DNA of 64,000 nt from CAZLCC01 sp964570845 (GTDB taxonomy: Bacteria > Patescibacteriota > Saccharimonadia > Saccharimonadales > Saccharimonadaceae), in assembly GCA_964570845.1 (NCBI GenBank), contig CAZMZB010000003.1, positions 1-64,000 of the forward strand, given 5' to 3'. The stretch's first letter is position 1, and every line of letters starts with the position of its first letter. The translations under genes were made by a program, and so were the position numbers. A model generated the notes under the pieces. The model saw only the letters and a program-made list of their open reading frames with translations, was not told the origin of the DNA and searched no databases. Positions 25,861 through 34,416 of the stretch are shown one piece after another.

Positions 25861-26060
25861 ATGCGCTTCATCATTGAGATGAATGAGTGGCTATCACCCA
25901 CGAAGCAGCGGGAAGAACGTTTAAAGAAACAAATAGAACCCGACGAAATCAGCTCGTTAGACTGAATAATAAAGCGCTAAAAGAATCACTTCTTTTGGAA
26001 GTCAGATGGTACCTCCCTATATTGGGATCTGGCAGACAAAAGAGGTGACTTTTAATTTTA
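25861..26060 (+). promoter_or_regulatory. T-box riboswitch, Ile-specific, short stem I
   Basis: The leader of ileS holds a T-box. The specifier hairpin GTGG/CCAC (25887-25890, 25898-25901) has the loop CTATCAC, containing the Ile codon ATC (25893-25895). The antiterminator is canonical: GTCAGA (26001-26006), the 7-nt T-box bulge TGGTACC (26007-26013), TCCC-TATATT-GGGA, then TCTGGC (26028-26033). TGGT can pair with the ACCA end of uncharged tRNA-Ile. A competing stem uses 25999-26003 plus 26011-26015 with GAGGTGACTT (26042-26051), followed by TTTTAATTTT, so it could act as terminator or sequestrator. Stem I is short, like that of actinobacterial ileS T-boxes. Confidence 0.82.
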
Positions 26061-26074
26061 AGGAGTTTAAGAAA

Positions 26075-28933
26075 ATGAAGTTTAAATCAGGGGCTCGTCG
26101 GCGGGCGAAAGAATATGAAAAAGCGCTCGTTAAACAATGGAAGAAAAATAAGACATTTGAAAAATCTGTAGAACAACGACCAGTTGATAATAGTTATGTA
26201 TTTTATGATGGCCCACCATTTATTACTGGTGTTCCTCATCATGGAACACTGTTAAGCTCTATTGTTAAAGATGCGGTTCCGCGTTATCAGGCGATGAAAG
26301 GTAAGCGCGTTGAACGTGTGTGGGGCTGGGATTGTCATGGTCTACCCGCAGAGGTGTTTACAGAACGAAAACTTGGTATCAAAGATAAGCGTGAAATCGG
26401 CACAAAAATTAGTCTTGAAAAGTATATTGTGACAGCTCGAGAGAATATGATTCAAACAAGTGCATTATGGGAAGACACGATTGATCGTATTGGCCGATGG
26501 GTTGATTTTAAGGGCGCTTATAAAACCATGAACAAAGAATACATGGAAAGTATTTGGTGGGCGTTTAAAAAACTTTATGAAAAAGGCAAAATCTATGAAG
26601 GTGAGCGAGTTTTAATGTATTGTACGCGTGATGCCACCCCAATCTCTAAAGCTGAAGTTGCGATGGATAATAGTTATCAGGAAGTAACCGACCCGAGCGC
26701 ATATGTAAAATTTAAGTTAAAAGATAAAGATGAATATCTTCTTGTTTGGACAACCACACCATGGACACTGAGCGCTAATACGGCGATTGCGGTTGGTGCG
26801 GACATTGTGTATGCGAAAGTGAAGGTTGGTGATGAAGTATTTATTCTTGCGAAAGATCGACTTGGGGTGGTTTTACAAGACGAAAAACATCAGCCAATAA
26901 AATACGAATTACTAGAACTTCTTAATGGAAGTGAAATTGCTGATGAGCATTATGAACCATTATTTAGTGCAAAGTTAACTAAAAATGCGTATAAAATTTG
27001 GGCAGAGGATTTTGTGAACACGGAAGACGGAACGGGCATTGTTCATATTGCACCGGCATATGGTGAGGATGATTATGAAATGAGCAAAAGGCGTGATATT
27101 CCACTGCTTATGACGACCAATGAAGAGGGAGAATATCTTGAGGGTGACTGGAAAGATAAAAATGTTTGGGAAGTAAATAAGCAAATTGCAAAGACACTTC
27201 GTGAGCAGGGTGTTGTGTGGAAGGTTGATTATATTCGTCATAGCTACCCACACTGTCATCGTTGCGGGACAAAGCTGATGTATCGTGCCCATCCAAGTTG
27301 GTTTATGGATATTGATAGTCAGCGTACAGAAATGCTCGAACAGAATGGTGAGAATATTAACTGGTTTCCTCCGCATGTTAAACATGGTCGATTCGAAAAA
27401 AATATTGAACAAGCACCAGACTGGAACTTAAGCCGTGATCGTTTTTGGGCAACGGCAATGCCAGTTTGGAAAGGTAAGGATAAAAATGGAAAAGAACATA
27501 TTAAAGTCATTGGCAGTTATGAAGAGCTAAAACAATTAAGTGGTGTGGAGTTAGAAGATTATCACCGACCGTGGGTTGATGATATTACTTTCAAAATCGA
27601 TGGAGTGGAATATAAGCGTATTGATAAAGTGATTGATGGTTGGTTTGAGTCGGGCAGTATGCCCTTTGCACAGTTTCATTATCCGTTTGAAAATGTAGAA
27701 AAGTTCGAAAATAGTTTCCCGGGTGACTTCATTGTGGAGTATATTGGACAGGTTCGTGCATGGTTTTATTATATGCATGCTATTAGTGTTGGTCTTTTTG
27801 GTACGAACTCATTTAGGAATGTTATTGTTACAGGGACATTGGCTGGTAATGATGGACGGAAAATGAGTAAGAGTTACGGAAACTATACCGATCCAAACGA
27901 ACTCATGGATCAATATTCAGCTGATAGCTTACGCTTTTTGCTACTTAGCTCCCCCGTGCTTGCGGGTGAAGATTTTTCTTTACAGGACAAAGATGTGAGT
28001 GATGTAGCGCGAAAGCTTTCAATGATTTGGAATATGTATGATTTCTTTACGATGTATGCTGAAGTTGATGGCTGGGAGTGGGATGGTGAACTGAAGCACC
28101 CTAAAGAATTTAATAATCCGCTTGATGAGTGGATTATCGGTCGGATGCATCAGCTTGTGCAAGAAATTGAAAGACATATGGATGCTTACGACATTCCAAA
28201 TGCCACGAAACCAATAATTCCATTCATCGAAGATGCGAGTAATTGGTATGTTCGCCGAAGTCGTCGTCGTTTCTGGAAGAGCGGTGATAGTGCTGATAAG
28301 AATGATGCATACCAGACGCTTCATTATGTACTGACCTATCTTAGTAAAATTATCGCGCCGTTCACACCGTTTTTAGCAGAGGAGCTTTATCAAAAGCTAA
28401 CTGGCGGCGAAAGCGTACATCTACTTGATTGGCCTAAAACAGGGCATATCAACGAATTGGTGCTAAAAGATATGGCGATTGGTCGTGAGTATGTGAATGA
28501 AGGTTTGAGTATTCGGGCAAAAAATCAACTGAAAGTTCGTCAGCCGCTTACAAGTGTTACTGTGCCGCAACTTGGTGAATTTGTTGATTTTGAAAATATC
28601 TTGAAGGAAGAGCTGAATGTTAAAGAAGTAAAAAAAGGTGATAAATTGGAGCTTGATGTAACAATCACTCCTGAGCTTCATCGAGAAGGTTTAGTGCGTG
28701 AAGTGATTCGCCATATACAAAATGCACGTAAAAAAGCGGGGCTGAATGTTGATGATCGAATTAAACTTAGCTTAAAAGCTAGTGGTGCTTTGGAGCATGC
28801 GATTGAGGAGCATCAACAAACAATTCTCACCGAGACACTAGCAGAATCTTTAAATAAAAGTGAGTATTCTTACGCTGTCAAAGTAGAAATAGAAGATCAG
28901 AAACTGGTGTTGAGTCTTGAAAAAATTGCATAA
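26075..28933 (+). CDS. ileS: isoleucyl-tRNA synthetase
   Basis: IleRS charges tRNA-Ile. The 952-aa class I enzyme has the HIGH-box variant PHHGTLL in GPPFITGVPHHGTLL, the KMSKS loop GRKMSKSYGNY, a CP1 editing domain (TTTPWTLSANTA region) and a C-terminal anticodon-binding domain. The HHGT form and the WGWDCHGLPAE motif resemble the eukaryal/archaeal-like IleRS group, found in some bacteria and often mupirocin-resistant; this grouping is by eye. ATG 26075 follows AGGAG (26061-26065) by 9 nt. The open frame back to 26006 is part of the T-box. Confidence 0.95.
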   Translation: MKFKSGARRRAKEYEKALVKQWKKNKTFEKSVEQRPVDNSYVFYDGPPFITGVPHHGTLLSSIVKDAVPRYQAMKGKRVERVWGWDCHGLPAEVFTERKLGIKDKREIGTKISLEKYIVTARENMIQTSALWEDTIDRIGRWVDFKGAYKTMNKEYMESIWWAFKKLYEKGKIYEGERVLMYCTRDATPISKAEVAMDNSYQEVTDPSAYVKFKLKDKDEYLLVWTTTPWTLSANTAIAVGADIVYAKVKVGDEVFILAKDRLGVVLQDEKHQPIKYELLELLNGSEIADEHYEPLFSAKLTKNAYKIWAEDFVNTEDGTGIVHIAPAYGEDDYEMSKRRDIPLLMTTNEEGEYLEGDWKDKNVWEVNKQIAKTLREQGVVWKVDYIRHSYPHCHRCGTKLMYRAHPSWFMDIDSQRTEMLEQNGENINWFPPHVKHGRFEKNIEQAPDWNLSRDRFWATAMPVWKGKDKNGKEHIKVIGSYEELKQLSGVELEDYHRPWVDDITFKIDGVEYKRIDKVIDGWFESGSMPFAQFHYPFENVEKFENSFPGDFIVEYIGQVRAWFYYMHAISVGLFGTNSFRNVIVTGTLAGNDGRKMSKSYGNYTDPNELMDQYSADSLRFLLLSSPVLAGEDFSLQDKDVSDVARKLSMIWNMYDFFTMYAEVDGWEWDGELKHPKEFNNPLDEWIIGRMHQLVQEIERHMDAYDIPNATKPIIPFIEDASNWYVRRSRRRFWKSGDSADKNDAYQTLHYVLTYLSKIIAPFTPFLAEELYQKLTGGESVHLLDWPKTGHINELVLKDMAIGREYVNEGLSIRAKNQLKVRQPLTSVTVPQLGEFVDFENILKEELNVKEVKKGDKLELDVTITPELHREGLVREVIRHIQNARKKAGLNVDDRIKLSLKASGALEHAIEEHQQTILTETLAESLNKSEYSYAVKVEIEDQKLVLSLEKIA

Positions 28934-29013
28934 ATTTGGTTAAGTTGTGCTATAATTCTTCATAAAGTTAATTAATTTTTGGTAGGTGGGGACTAGTTGC
29001 GAGGAGGTCCTTT

Positions 29014-30357
29014 GTGCGAGTATTACATAAAATTGATAAAAAATTATTCTTTGCTGTAGCAGTGTTAATGCTAGCGGTCCAGTTGATTGTGTCACCGATA
29101 GCAAATGCAGCGCATATTTATAACAGTACAAATGAATTAAATAAAAACAAACAAACCCCTGGGCGCATAGGACAAACGGCTCCGTATGTAGATTTTGTTA
29201 GTAATACTAGTGATTCAGTTTCATTGAGGTTCTTTAATCATGCTTCCGGGTTAGCATTCTTTGAAGTGCGACGCGATGGTGTAGCTACTGGAACCACTCC
29301 TCATCCGGTGGTTACGGGTGATACAATCCACACAGAGGGAGTTAGCGTTACTAGTGGAGCAACAGTAGATAGGACATTTACTGGCTTGTCTGAAAAAATT
29401 GAAATAAGACTGGCTTTAGGCGGAGAACGGGATTGGGATTTTGACTGGACTCGCTTTGATGTTGCACCTTCAATTACACCATGTGTAACCAGTTCGACTA
29501 TCCATACTGATAATCTTACAACTTGGGATTTGAGTCAGACTCGCGCTACTGGACATAATGAACTGGCTACAGATGGAGTGCGCGTTTGGACAGAAGGGGC
29601 TACTTCTACGGATAAGGCTGCCGGGTACTTAAGTACTAATTTCGCACTCATAAATGCTGGTATACCAAACATTGAATTTGCAAGTTATACTGGCGGTCGT
29701 CCTAGCCTTCAACTTGGCATTGATACCAATGCGGATGGTATTCGGGACGCATACCTCGTTTATGAGCCGTGGGCATATGGAGAAGGTAATTATTGGGCTA
29801 CTGCGTACCTTGGTGTTCCAGCTGGCATGGGTTACGCGAGCTTCGGCACACTCAATGACTTCTTAGCGGCAAATCCATCCGCACGTATTATGGAGGTGGG
29901 TTATTCGCTTGGTTCCGGCGTAATGGGCGACGCTATAATTAGTAAGTTAACCGCTGGCTGCGTAGAGTATACATTTGCGTCGCCAGTGACTACCCCTCCA
30001 GCTCAGCCTGATAATAATCTGGGAGTAGGTGGTGGTTCTGGGGGAGGCAGTAGCTCTTCATTAGTGACTAGCACTCCAGCGATAACACCAGTTGCTGGTA
30101 CTGCGGCTTTTAATCCTATATTTAATGTTGATTTTGCTGGAACAGCGAACAACACTGAAGGTGATGTCTTGGGAACAGCAAAAGAGAATAACTCTGCTAC
30201 TAAAGCAGCTCAAACAAATATTCCTGGTGTCGATAAAGAAGGAAAAATTCTTGGCTTAAGGTGGTATTGGTGGTTAGCTATTTTGGCTGGAGTTGCTTCA
30301 GGTCTTTGGTGGCTATTTGCGGTGCTTCGTCGGCGCAAAGAGCAAGAAGAAGCCTAA
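29014..30357 (+). CDS. secreted protein with C-terminal membrane anchor
   Basis: This 447-aa protein has a signal peptide (cleavage near residue 33, IANAA), an extracellular body with aromatic and Gly/Asp-rich strands (including NTDADGIRD-like LGIDTNADGIRDAYLVYEPW), and a Ser/Gly/Thr-rich linker with GGGSGGGSSSS. Near the end is a tryptophan-rich membrane helix (LRWYWWLAILAGVASGLWWLF) and a RRRK tail. No LAxTG-like motif precedes the helix, so it is anchored by the helix. The start is GTG behind AGGAGG. The family is not recognised; the EF-like DTNADGIRD loop may bind calcium. Confidence 0.7.
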   Translation: MRVLHKIDKKLFFAVAVLMLAVQLIVSPIANAAHIYNSTNELNKNKQTPGRIGQTAPYVDFVSNTSDSVSLRFFNHASGLAFFEVRRDGVATGTTPHPVVTGDTIHTEGVSVTSGATVDRTFTGLSEKIEIRLALGGERDWDFDWTRFDVAPSITPCVTSSTIHTDNLTTWDLSQTRATGHNELATDGVRVWTEGATSTDKAAGYLSTNFALINAGIPNIEFASYTGGRPSLQLGIDTNADGIRDAYLVYEPWAYGEGNYWATAYLGVPAGMGYASFGTLNDFLAANPSARIMEVGYSLGSGVMGDAIISKLTAGCVEYTFASPVTTPPAQPDNNLGVGGGSGGGSSSSLVTSTPAITPVAGTAAFNPIFNVDFAGTANNTEGDVLGTAKENNSATKAAQTNIPGVDKEGKILGLRWYWWLAILAGVASGLWWLFAVLRRRKEQEEA

Positions 30358-30409
30358 AAGTTTTAAAGAGTAAAATCATGGCTTTTAAAGTGGTATACTA
30401 TTAACAGTT

Positions 30410-31306
30410 GTGAAAGTAAAAAATAAAAAACAACTTACAAAAATAAAAAAGCCGCTCAAAAAAACGCTGATTCCTCATAAAGTGAACCAGTACAGACCGT
30501 ATCTTATTCGGCGGAGTGGTATTGCGGTTGTTGTGGCGCTGGTTTTTGGTTTACAGATTGTTTATAGCTATTTCACCACTGGTAATGTGGCGATTTTAGG
30601 GCAAACCTCAAGTGTAAGTGTAAGTGAACTGTTAAAAGAGGTGAATAAGCAACGAAAAGCTGAAGGGATAACTGAACTGAAGCTAGATAGTAAATTGAAT
30701 GAAGCTGCGTTTATGAAAGCCCAAGATATGCTTACAAAGGGCTATTGGGCGCATGAATCACCCGATGGCGTGCAGCCGTGGCAGTGGTTTGCCAAAGCAG
30801 AGTATAGCTATGATATTGCTGGCGAAAACTTGGCTAAAAACTTCACTTCATCAAGAGCTGCGGTGAACGCCTGGATGCATTCAACAGACCACAAAGCGAA
30901 TATTCTTAACAAAAAATATGAAGATGCTGGGTTTGCAGTAGTTAGTGGGCAACTTGGTGGCGAAGAAACCACACTCATTGTTTCACTTTATGGTTCAAAA
31001 GTGGATAATGCTGGAGTTGCAGGTGTGAATAACGAAGAACAGACTTTCAGCCAAGCAGCAATTGGTTCAGCGAATCCACTCACAAACTTCGGTAGTACTC
31101 TACAAACACTTAACCCGGCGGCACTTGGTGGTATTGTCATATTCCTTCTTGGCTTCTTGGTGACGCTTGTTGCGCATCTGAATCGTCACAAGTTACCTCT
31201 GAAAATGAGAAAAAGCTGGCGACGTCACCATGGGTTATATAAAGCTGGAATATTTCTTTGCCTTGCGCTAATTCTTTTCTTGAGTGCAATTGGTGGACAA
31301 ATTTAA
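30410..31306 (+). CDS. CAP (SCP/PR1)-domain membrane protein
   Basis: This 298-aa protein has a basic cytoplasmic N-terminus, a membrane helix (about 43-62) and a CAP domain (about 84-205). Family motifs include LLKEVNKQRKAEG, the GENLA segment (DIAGENLAKNF), AVNAWMHSTDHKANILN and the final strand region. Two C-terminal hydrophobic helices follow (about 240-260 and 275-295). CAP domains occur in secreted proteins with diverse, often unclear roles. The GTG start lies 10 nt after TATACT (30394-30399), a near-leaderless message. Confidence 0.82.
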   Translation: MKVKNKKQLTKIKKPLKKTLIPHKVNQYRPYLIRRSGIAVVVALVFGLQIVYSYFTTGNVAILGQTSSVSVSELLKEVNKQRKAEGITELKLDSKLNEAAFMKAQDMLTKGYWAHESPDGVQPWQWFAKAEYSYDIAGENLAKNFTSSRAAVNAWMHSTDHKANILNKKYEDAGFAVVSGQLGGEETTLIVSLYGSKVDNAGVAGVNNEEQTFSQAAIGSANPLTNFGSTLQTLNPAALGGIVIFLLGFLVTLVAHLNRHKLPLKMRKSWRRHHGLYKAGIFLCLALILFLSAIGGQI

Positions 31307-31404
31307 CGCCATCAATCATTGACAATTTTATACTATTAAAGTATAATTAACACTGTACCTTAACAGATTCCTACAACTTATTCTATTGTTTTGTATTTGA
31401 GGGT

Positions 31405-31439
31405 GGCGTTTTGGGGCTAATTTTTAGCAGTAAAACGCC
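31405..31439 (+). repeat. inverted repeat upstream of the G+C-rich gene
   Basis: GGCGTTTT (31405-31412) pairs with AAAACGCC (31432-31439), and inside it GCTAA pairs with TTAGC, forming a nested hairpin. It marks the left border of the composition shift. The rest of 31307-31521 contains an AT-rich stretch with TATACT/TATAAT-like boxes and no other gene. Confidence 0.55.
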
Positions 31440-31521
31440 GTTCTCGAGTCAGCAAGTAAGTCCCCGCTCTAGATGAGTGGATAAAGGCACGCTTGCAAAG
31501 CAATAGAAGGGATTGAGTCTT

Positions 31522-32166
31522 ATGACGATACACTTGCTTGATACCCCGCTTCCCACCCAGCTCACCAACCTCTCCACCTGGTCCGACCAGGTGGGCTGGA
31601 AGCTCCCCAAGCAGTGGTTCGATGACGTCGATACCACCCCCAGCGACCTCGCTGGCGGGCTGGTCATCGACGTCATGTACCCCATCCTGCCCGCAAAGGG
31701 CAGGGGAGGAGCCAAGCTCACCAGCGTCCAACGGACGTTCGATGAGCTGTGGAGCGTCGGCGCCAGCCGCCAGCCAGGTAGTTGGCGCTGGCCCAGCCTC
31801 AAGAGCGACACCAAGCACCTGAGGCTGCTCGACGGGATCGACTACGAGCCCGGTCTCCACCGGGCAACGATCGATCTCGGTGCCCACAAGGGCAAGGCAC
31901 CCGTCGACGTCCGCGGTGCGGACTCGGCAGGTGCGGAGATCCTGGCAGCGGCAGCTCACTTCCCGGAGTGGGTACGAGCCATGAACGGCGGGGACATCCC
32001 CTACGTCTGGCTGCCCGCCTACCAGGCTAGTGTCGATGGCCTCGACCCCTGGCGGGCCGTGCCGTACCTCGACTGGAGCCAGTCCGGCCGCGAGGCCGAG
32101 CTCAATGCCCGCTGGGTCGGCCTTGCCACTCGGAACTGGGCGTGCCCGGTTCGTCGGGAGTCGTAG
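31522..32166 (+). CDS. G+C-rich orphan protein, unknown function
   Basis: This 214-aa protein has no signal peptide or membrane helix. It is rich in Trp, Asp and Pro, with a C-terminal part reading IPYVWLPAYQASVDG...VPYLDW...RWVGLATRNWACPVRRES. Its codons end mostly in G or C, unlike every neighbouring gene, and the G+C content is visibly much higher. This points to recent acquisition, perhaps from a G+C-rich actinobacterial host (inference). TTG at 31513 is in frame, but ATG 31522 is preferred. Three hairpins follow. I do not recognise the family. Confidence 0.7.
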   Translation: MTIHLLDTPLPTQLTNLSTWSDQVGWKLPKQWFDDVDTTPSDLAGGLVIDVMYPILPAKGRGGAKLTSVQRTFDELWSVGASRQPGSWRWPSLKSDTKHLRLLDGIDYEPGLHRATIDLGAHKGKAPVDVRGADSAGAEILAAAAHFPEWVRAMNGGDIPYVWLPAYQASVDGLDPWRAVPYLDWSQSGREAELNARWVGLATRNWACPVRRES

Positions 32167-32170
32167 TACT

Positions 32171-32185
32171 GGGAACTTGGTTCCC
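32171..32185 (+). repeat. hairpin 1 of a triple set
   Basis: GGGAAC-TTG-GTTCCC, a perfect 6-bp stem 4 bp after the stop of the G+C-rich gene. Confidence 0.6.
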
Positions 32186-32187
32186 TT

Positions 32188-32233
32188 GGGGCTGGGGAGC
32201 CTTGGGTTTTTTAATCCTTGGTTCTCCAGCCCC
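32188..32233 (+). repeat. hairpin 2 of a triple set
   Basis: GGGGCTGGGGAGCC (32188-32201) pairs with GGTTCTCCAGCCCC (32220-32233), with two G-U pairs. The loop contains TTTTTT (32207-32212). Confidence 0.65.
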
Positions 32234-32236
32234 GCA

Positions 32237-32263
32237 GGGGCGCGAAATTTCGCGCCCCTTTTT
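32237..32263 (+). terminator. hairpin 3, strong terminator
   Basis: GGGGCGCGAAA pairs with TTTCGCGCCCC as a perfect palindrome (32237-32258), followed by five T. It is the terminator of the G+C-rich gene. Confidence 0.8.
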
Positions 32264-32294
32264 CAATTGGGCTGAAACAGCGAGCGTCCACCTC

Positions 32295-32323
32295 TTTACA
32301 TCTTATTTGACATCTGTTACAAT
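32295..32323 (+). promoter_or_regulatory. promoter of rplU
   Basis: TTTACA (32295-32300), a 17-bp spacer and TACAAT (32318-32323). Confidence 0.7.
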
Positions 32324-32361
32324 CTACCTCTGAAGTCAATAATATTATAAGGAAGAGGAAA

Positions 32362-32670
32362 ATGACGAAAGCAGTCGTGAAGATAGGCGGCAAGCAATAT
32401 ATTGTCGCTGAAAAAGAGACCCTCTTGGTGGACCGCCTCCAAGATGGCACAAAAGAGCTCACGCTTGATGCACTGCTCACCTTTGACGGTAAAACGACAA
32501 AAGTGGGTACGCCAACCGTGAAAGGTGTGAAAGTAAACGCAAAGGTGATTGAACCGGAAGTAAAAGGTGAAAAACTTCGCATTATTCGCTATAAATCGAA
32601 AAAGCGTGTTCATAAAGAAACTGGCCATCGCCAAAAGTATAGTAAAATTCAGATTACAGGAATCAAGTAG
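32362..32670 (+). CDS. rplU: 50S ribosomal protein L21
   Basis: This 102-aa protein has the L21 signature: VVKIGGKQYIV at the N-terminus, the central VGTPTVKGVKVNAKV, and the C-terminal KSKKRVHKETGHRQKYSKIQITGI, which contacts 23S rRNA. AAGGAAGAGG serves as SD. It is monocistronic here, with its own promoter and terminator; the usual partner rpmA (L27) is not adjacent. Confidence 0.95.
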   Translation: MTKAVVKIGGKQYIVAEKETLLVDRLQDGTKELTLDALLTFDGKTTKVGTPTVKGVKVNAKVIEPEVKGEKLRIIRYKSKKRVHKETGHRQKYSKIQITGIK

Positions 32671-32676
32671 CAAAAG

Positions 32677-32706
32677 AAAACCTCGCCTAGAAACGCGAGG
32701 TTTTTT
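32677..32706 (+). terminator. rplU terminator
   Basis: AAAACCTCGC pairs with GCGAGGTTTT, followed by further T residues. Confidence 0.85.
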
Positions 32707-32771
32707 GATGGTAAAAAACTTTTCACGCACGTGCTACAATAAATGTATAAAGAGAGAGGGAATAAACACGC

Positions 32772-33539
32772 GTGAAAAATACCACAGTTATTGCGGTGAC
32801 AAATCAAAAAGGGGGCGTCGGCAAAACAACGACAGCAGTTAATGTTGCCTATTATTTAGCAAAATCCGGTAAAAATGTACTTTTAGTAGATTTTGATCCG
32901 CAAGGAAATGCGACAAGCGGTCTTGGTTTTGAAAAGCAAAAGCTTAAAAATAGCGTTTTAGAAATTATTCAAGAAGGCGTGCCAGTTTCCGAAGTAGCTT
33001 TAAAGATGAAGCAGAAGAGACTTTCTCTGCTACCGGCAACGCCACATCTTGCGAATGCTGAAGTTGAGCTTGCAAAAGCTGAAAAGCGCTTTACGCGCTT
33101 GAGACAGGCGATCGAAAAGACTGATGAATATGATTTTGTGATTATTGATAGTCCGCCGTCGCTGAGCTTACTTACGGTGAATGCCCTGATTGCCGCGCAG
33201 TATGTTATGTTGCCCGTGCAAGCCGAATTTTATGCGCTGGAAGGCTTGGGTCAGCTGCTTGAAACAATGCAGCTGGTACGAAAGGGCATGAATCCGACAC
33301 TTGAGCTCATTGGTGTGGTCATCACAATGTTTGACGGACGTACAACGCTTAGCTCTCAAGTAAGTGAAGAAGTGAAAAAGCACTTTCCAGGTAAAGTTTT
33401 CGAGACCATTATTCCGCGCAACATTCGTCTGGCGGAGGCACCGAGCCATGGTGTGCCCGTTGGTGCGTATGACAGATGGAGCAAAGGTGCAAGGGCGTAT
33501 AAGGCGCTCACAAAGGAGGTGATGAACCGTGTCAGCTAA
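32772..33539 (+). CDS. parA: chromosome partitioning ATPase ParA/Soj
   Basis: ParA drives segregation of the origin region with ParB. The 255-aa P-loop ATPase has the deviant Walker A KGGVGKTTTAVN, Walker A' DFDPQGNATSGL and Walker B IIDSPPSLSLLTVNAL. It lacks the N-terminal HTH of plasmid ParA, as expected for the chromosomal type. The GTG start at 32772 has a TACAAT box about 35 nt upstream. It overlaps parB by 11 nt. Confidence 0.95.
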   Translation: MKNTTVIAVTNQKGGVGKTTTAVNVAYYLAKSGKNVLLVDFDPQGNATSGLGFEKQKLKNSVLEIIQEGVPVSEVALKMKQKRLSLLPATPHLANAEVELAKAEKRFTRLRQAIEKTDEYDFVIIDSPPSLSLLTVNALIAAQYVMLPVQAEFYALEGLGQLLETMQLVRKGMNPTLELIGVVITMFDGRTTLSSQVSEEVKKHFPGKVFETIIPRNIRLAEAPSHGVPVGAYDRWSKGARAYKALTKEVMNRVS

Positions 33540-34416
33540 AGCAAAAAAGGGGCTGGGCAGAGGGTTTGACTCGCTGCTACCAACTGACTTGAATGAGGCA
33601 TTTGACCCGACAGCTTTGCAAGATGAAAAAGTATCAGAACTGCGATATATAGCTATTTCTGAGATTGAGCCTGATGCCGACCAGCCGCGTCGTCATTTTG
33701 ACGAAGAAGCACTAGAGGAATTGGCACTATCTGTAAAAGAACATGGTATTGTACAGCCACTTGTAGTGATTAGTAAGGGTAATACTTTCCAAATTGTGGC
33801 GGGCGAACGCCGTTGGCGAGCGGCAAAAAAGGCTGGGCTGGAAAAGGTGCCAGTATTGGTGCGAACACTAAGTGACCAACATAAACTCGAGCTTTCACTG
33901 ATTGAAAACTTGCAGCGCCGTGATCTTAATCCGCTGGAAACAGCGACGGCATATTTGAAACTAAGAGATCAATTTAATCTGAAGCTAGAAGAGATGAGTA
34001 CTCGGGTTGGTGGAAAGTCGCCAAGCGTGATTAGTAATGCACTCCGGCTTTTACAGCTGCCTGAAGACGCGAAAAAAGCGCTGGTTGAAAAGAAAATTTC
34101 AGAAGGGCATGCACGACAAATTCTGGCACTTGATAATGAAGATGCTAAGAAAGAACTTTTAAAGAGGATTATTAAAGAAAGATGGAGCGTACGTCAGGCA
34201 GAACGATTTGTCATTGGCTATAAGAAAGCTACTGGTGGAAGTGCGAAAAAAGCTTCGGCAGTGAAGCACACCAAAACAGAAACACCAACCACAAAAGCCT
34301 TGGCAAAAAAACTAAAAACAGAGGTGAGTATGAAGACAACCGCTAAGGGCGGGCAACTGATTATTCGTTTTAAAAATGATCAAGACTTAGAACGAATTGC
34401 GTCACTTCTTGGCTAA
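33529..34416 (+). CDS. parB: chromosome partitioning protein ParB/Spo0J
   Basis: ParB binds parS sites and spreads as a CTP-dependent clamp. The 295-aa protein has the N-terminal ParA-interacting region (GLGRGFDSLLP), the ParB/Srx box (VQPLVV...GERRWRAAKKAGL, with ENLQRRDLNPLE), a central HTH (VGGKSPSVISNALRLLQLP) and a C-terminal dimerisation segment. GTG start, coupled to parA. No site matching the classical parS could be seen in the window. It is convergent with lepB, with overlapping stops. Confidence 0.95.
   Translation: MSAKAKKGLGRGFDSLLPTDLNEAFDPTALQDEKVSELRYIAISEIEPDADQPRRHFDEEALEELALSVKEHGIVQPLVVISKGNTFQIVAGERRWRAAKKAGLEKVPVLVRTLSDQHKLELSLIENLQRRDLNPLETATAYLKLRDQFNLKLEEMSTRVGGKSPSVISNALRLLQLPEDAKKALVEKKISEGHARQILALDNEDAKKELLKRIIKERWSVRQAERFVIGYKKATGGSAKKASAVKHTKTETPTTKALAKKLKTEVSMKTTAKGGQLIIRFKNDQDLERIASLLG

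Noticed and set aside
26006..26074. Upstream in-frame start of ileS (MVPPYIG...)
   Set aside because: The segment is the T-box antiterminator; ATG 26075 has a proper SD.
31417..31959. Long minus-strand frame in the G+C-rich region
   Set aside because: G+C-rich sequence yields long antisense frames by chance; the plus frame has a coherent start, codon bias and terminator.
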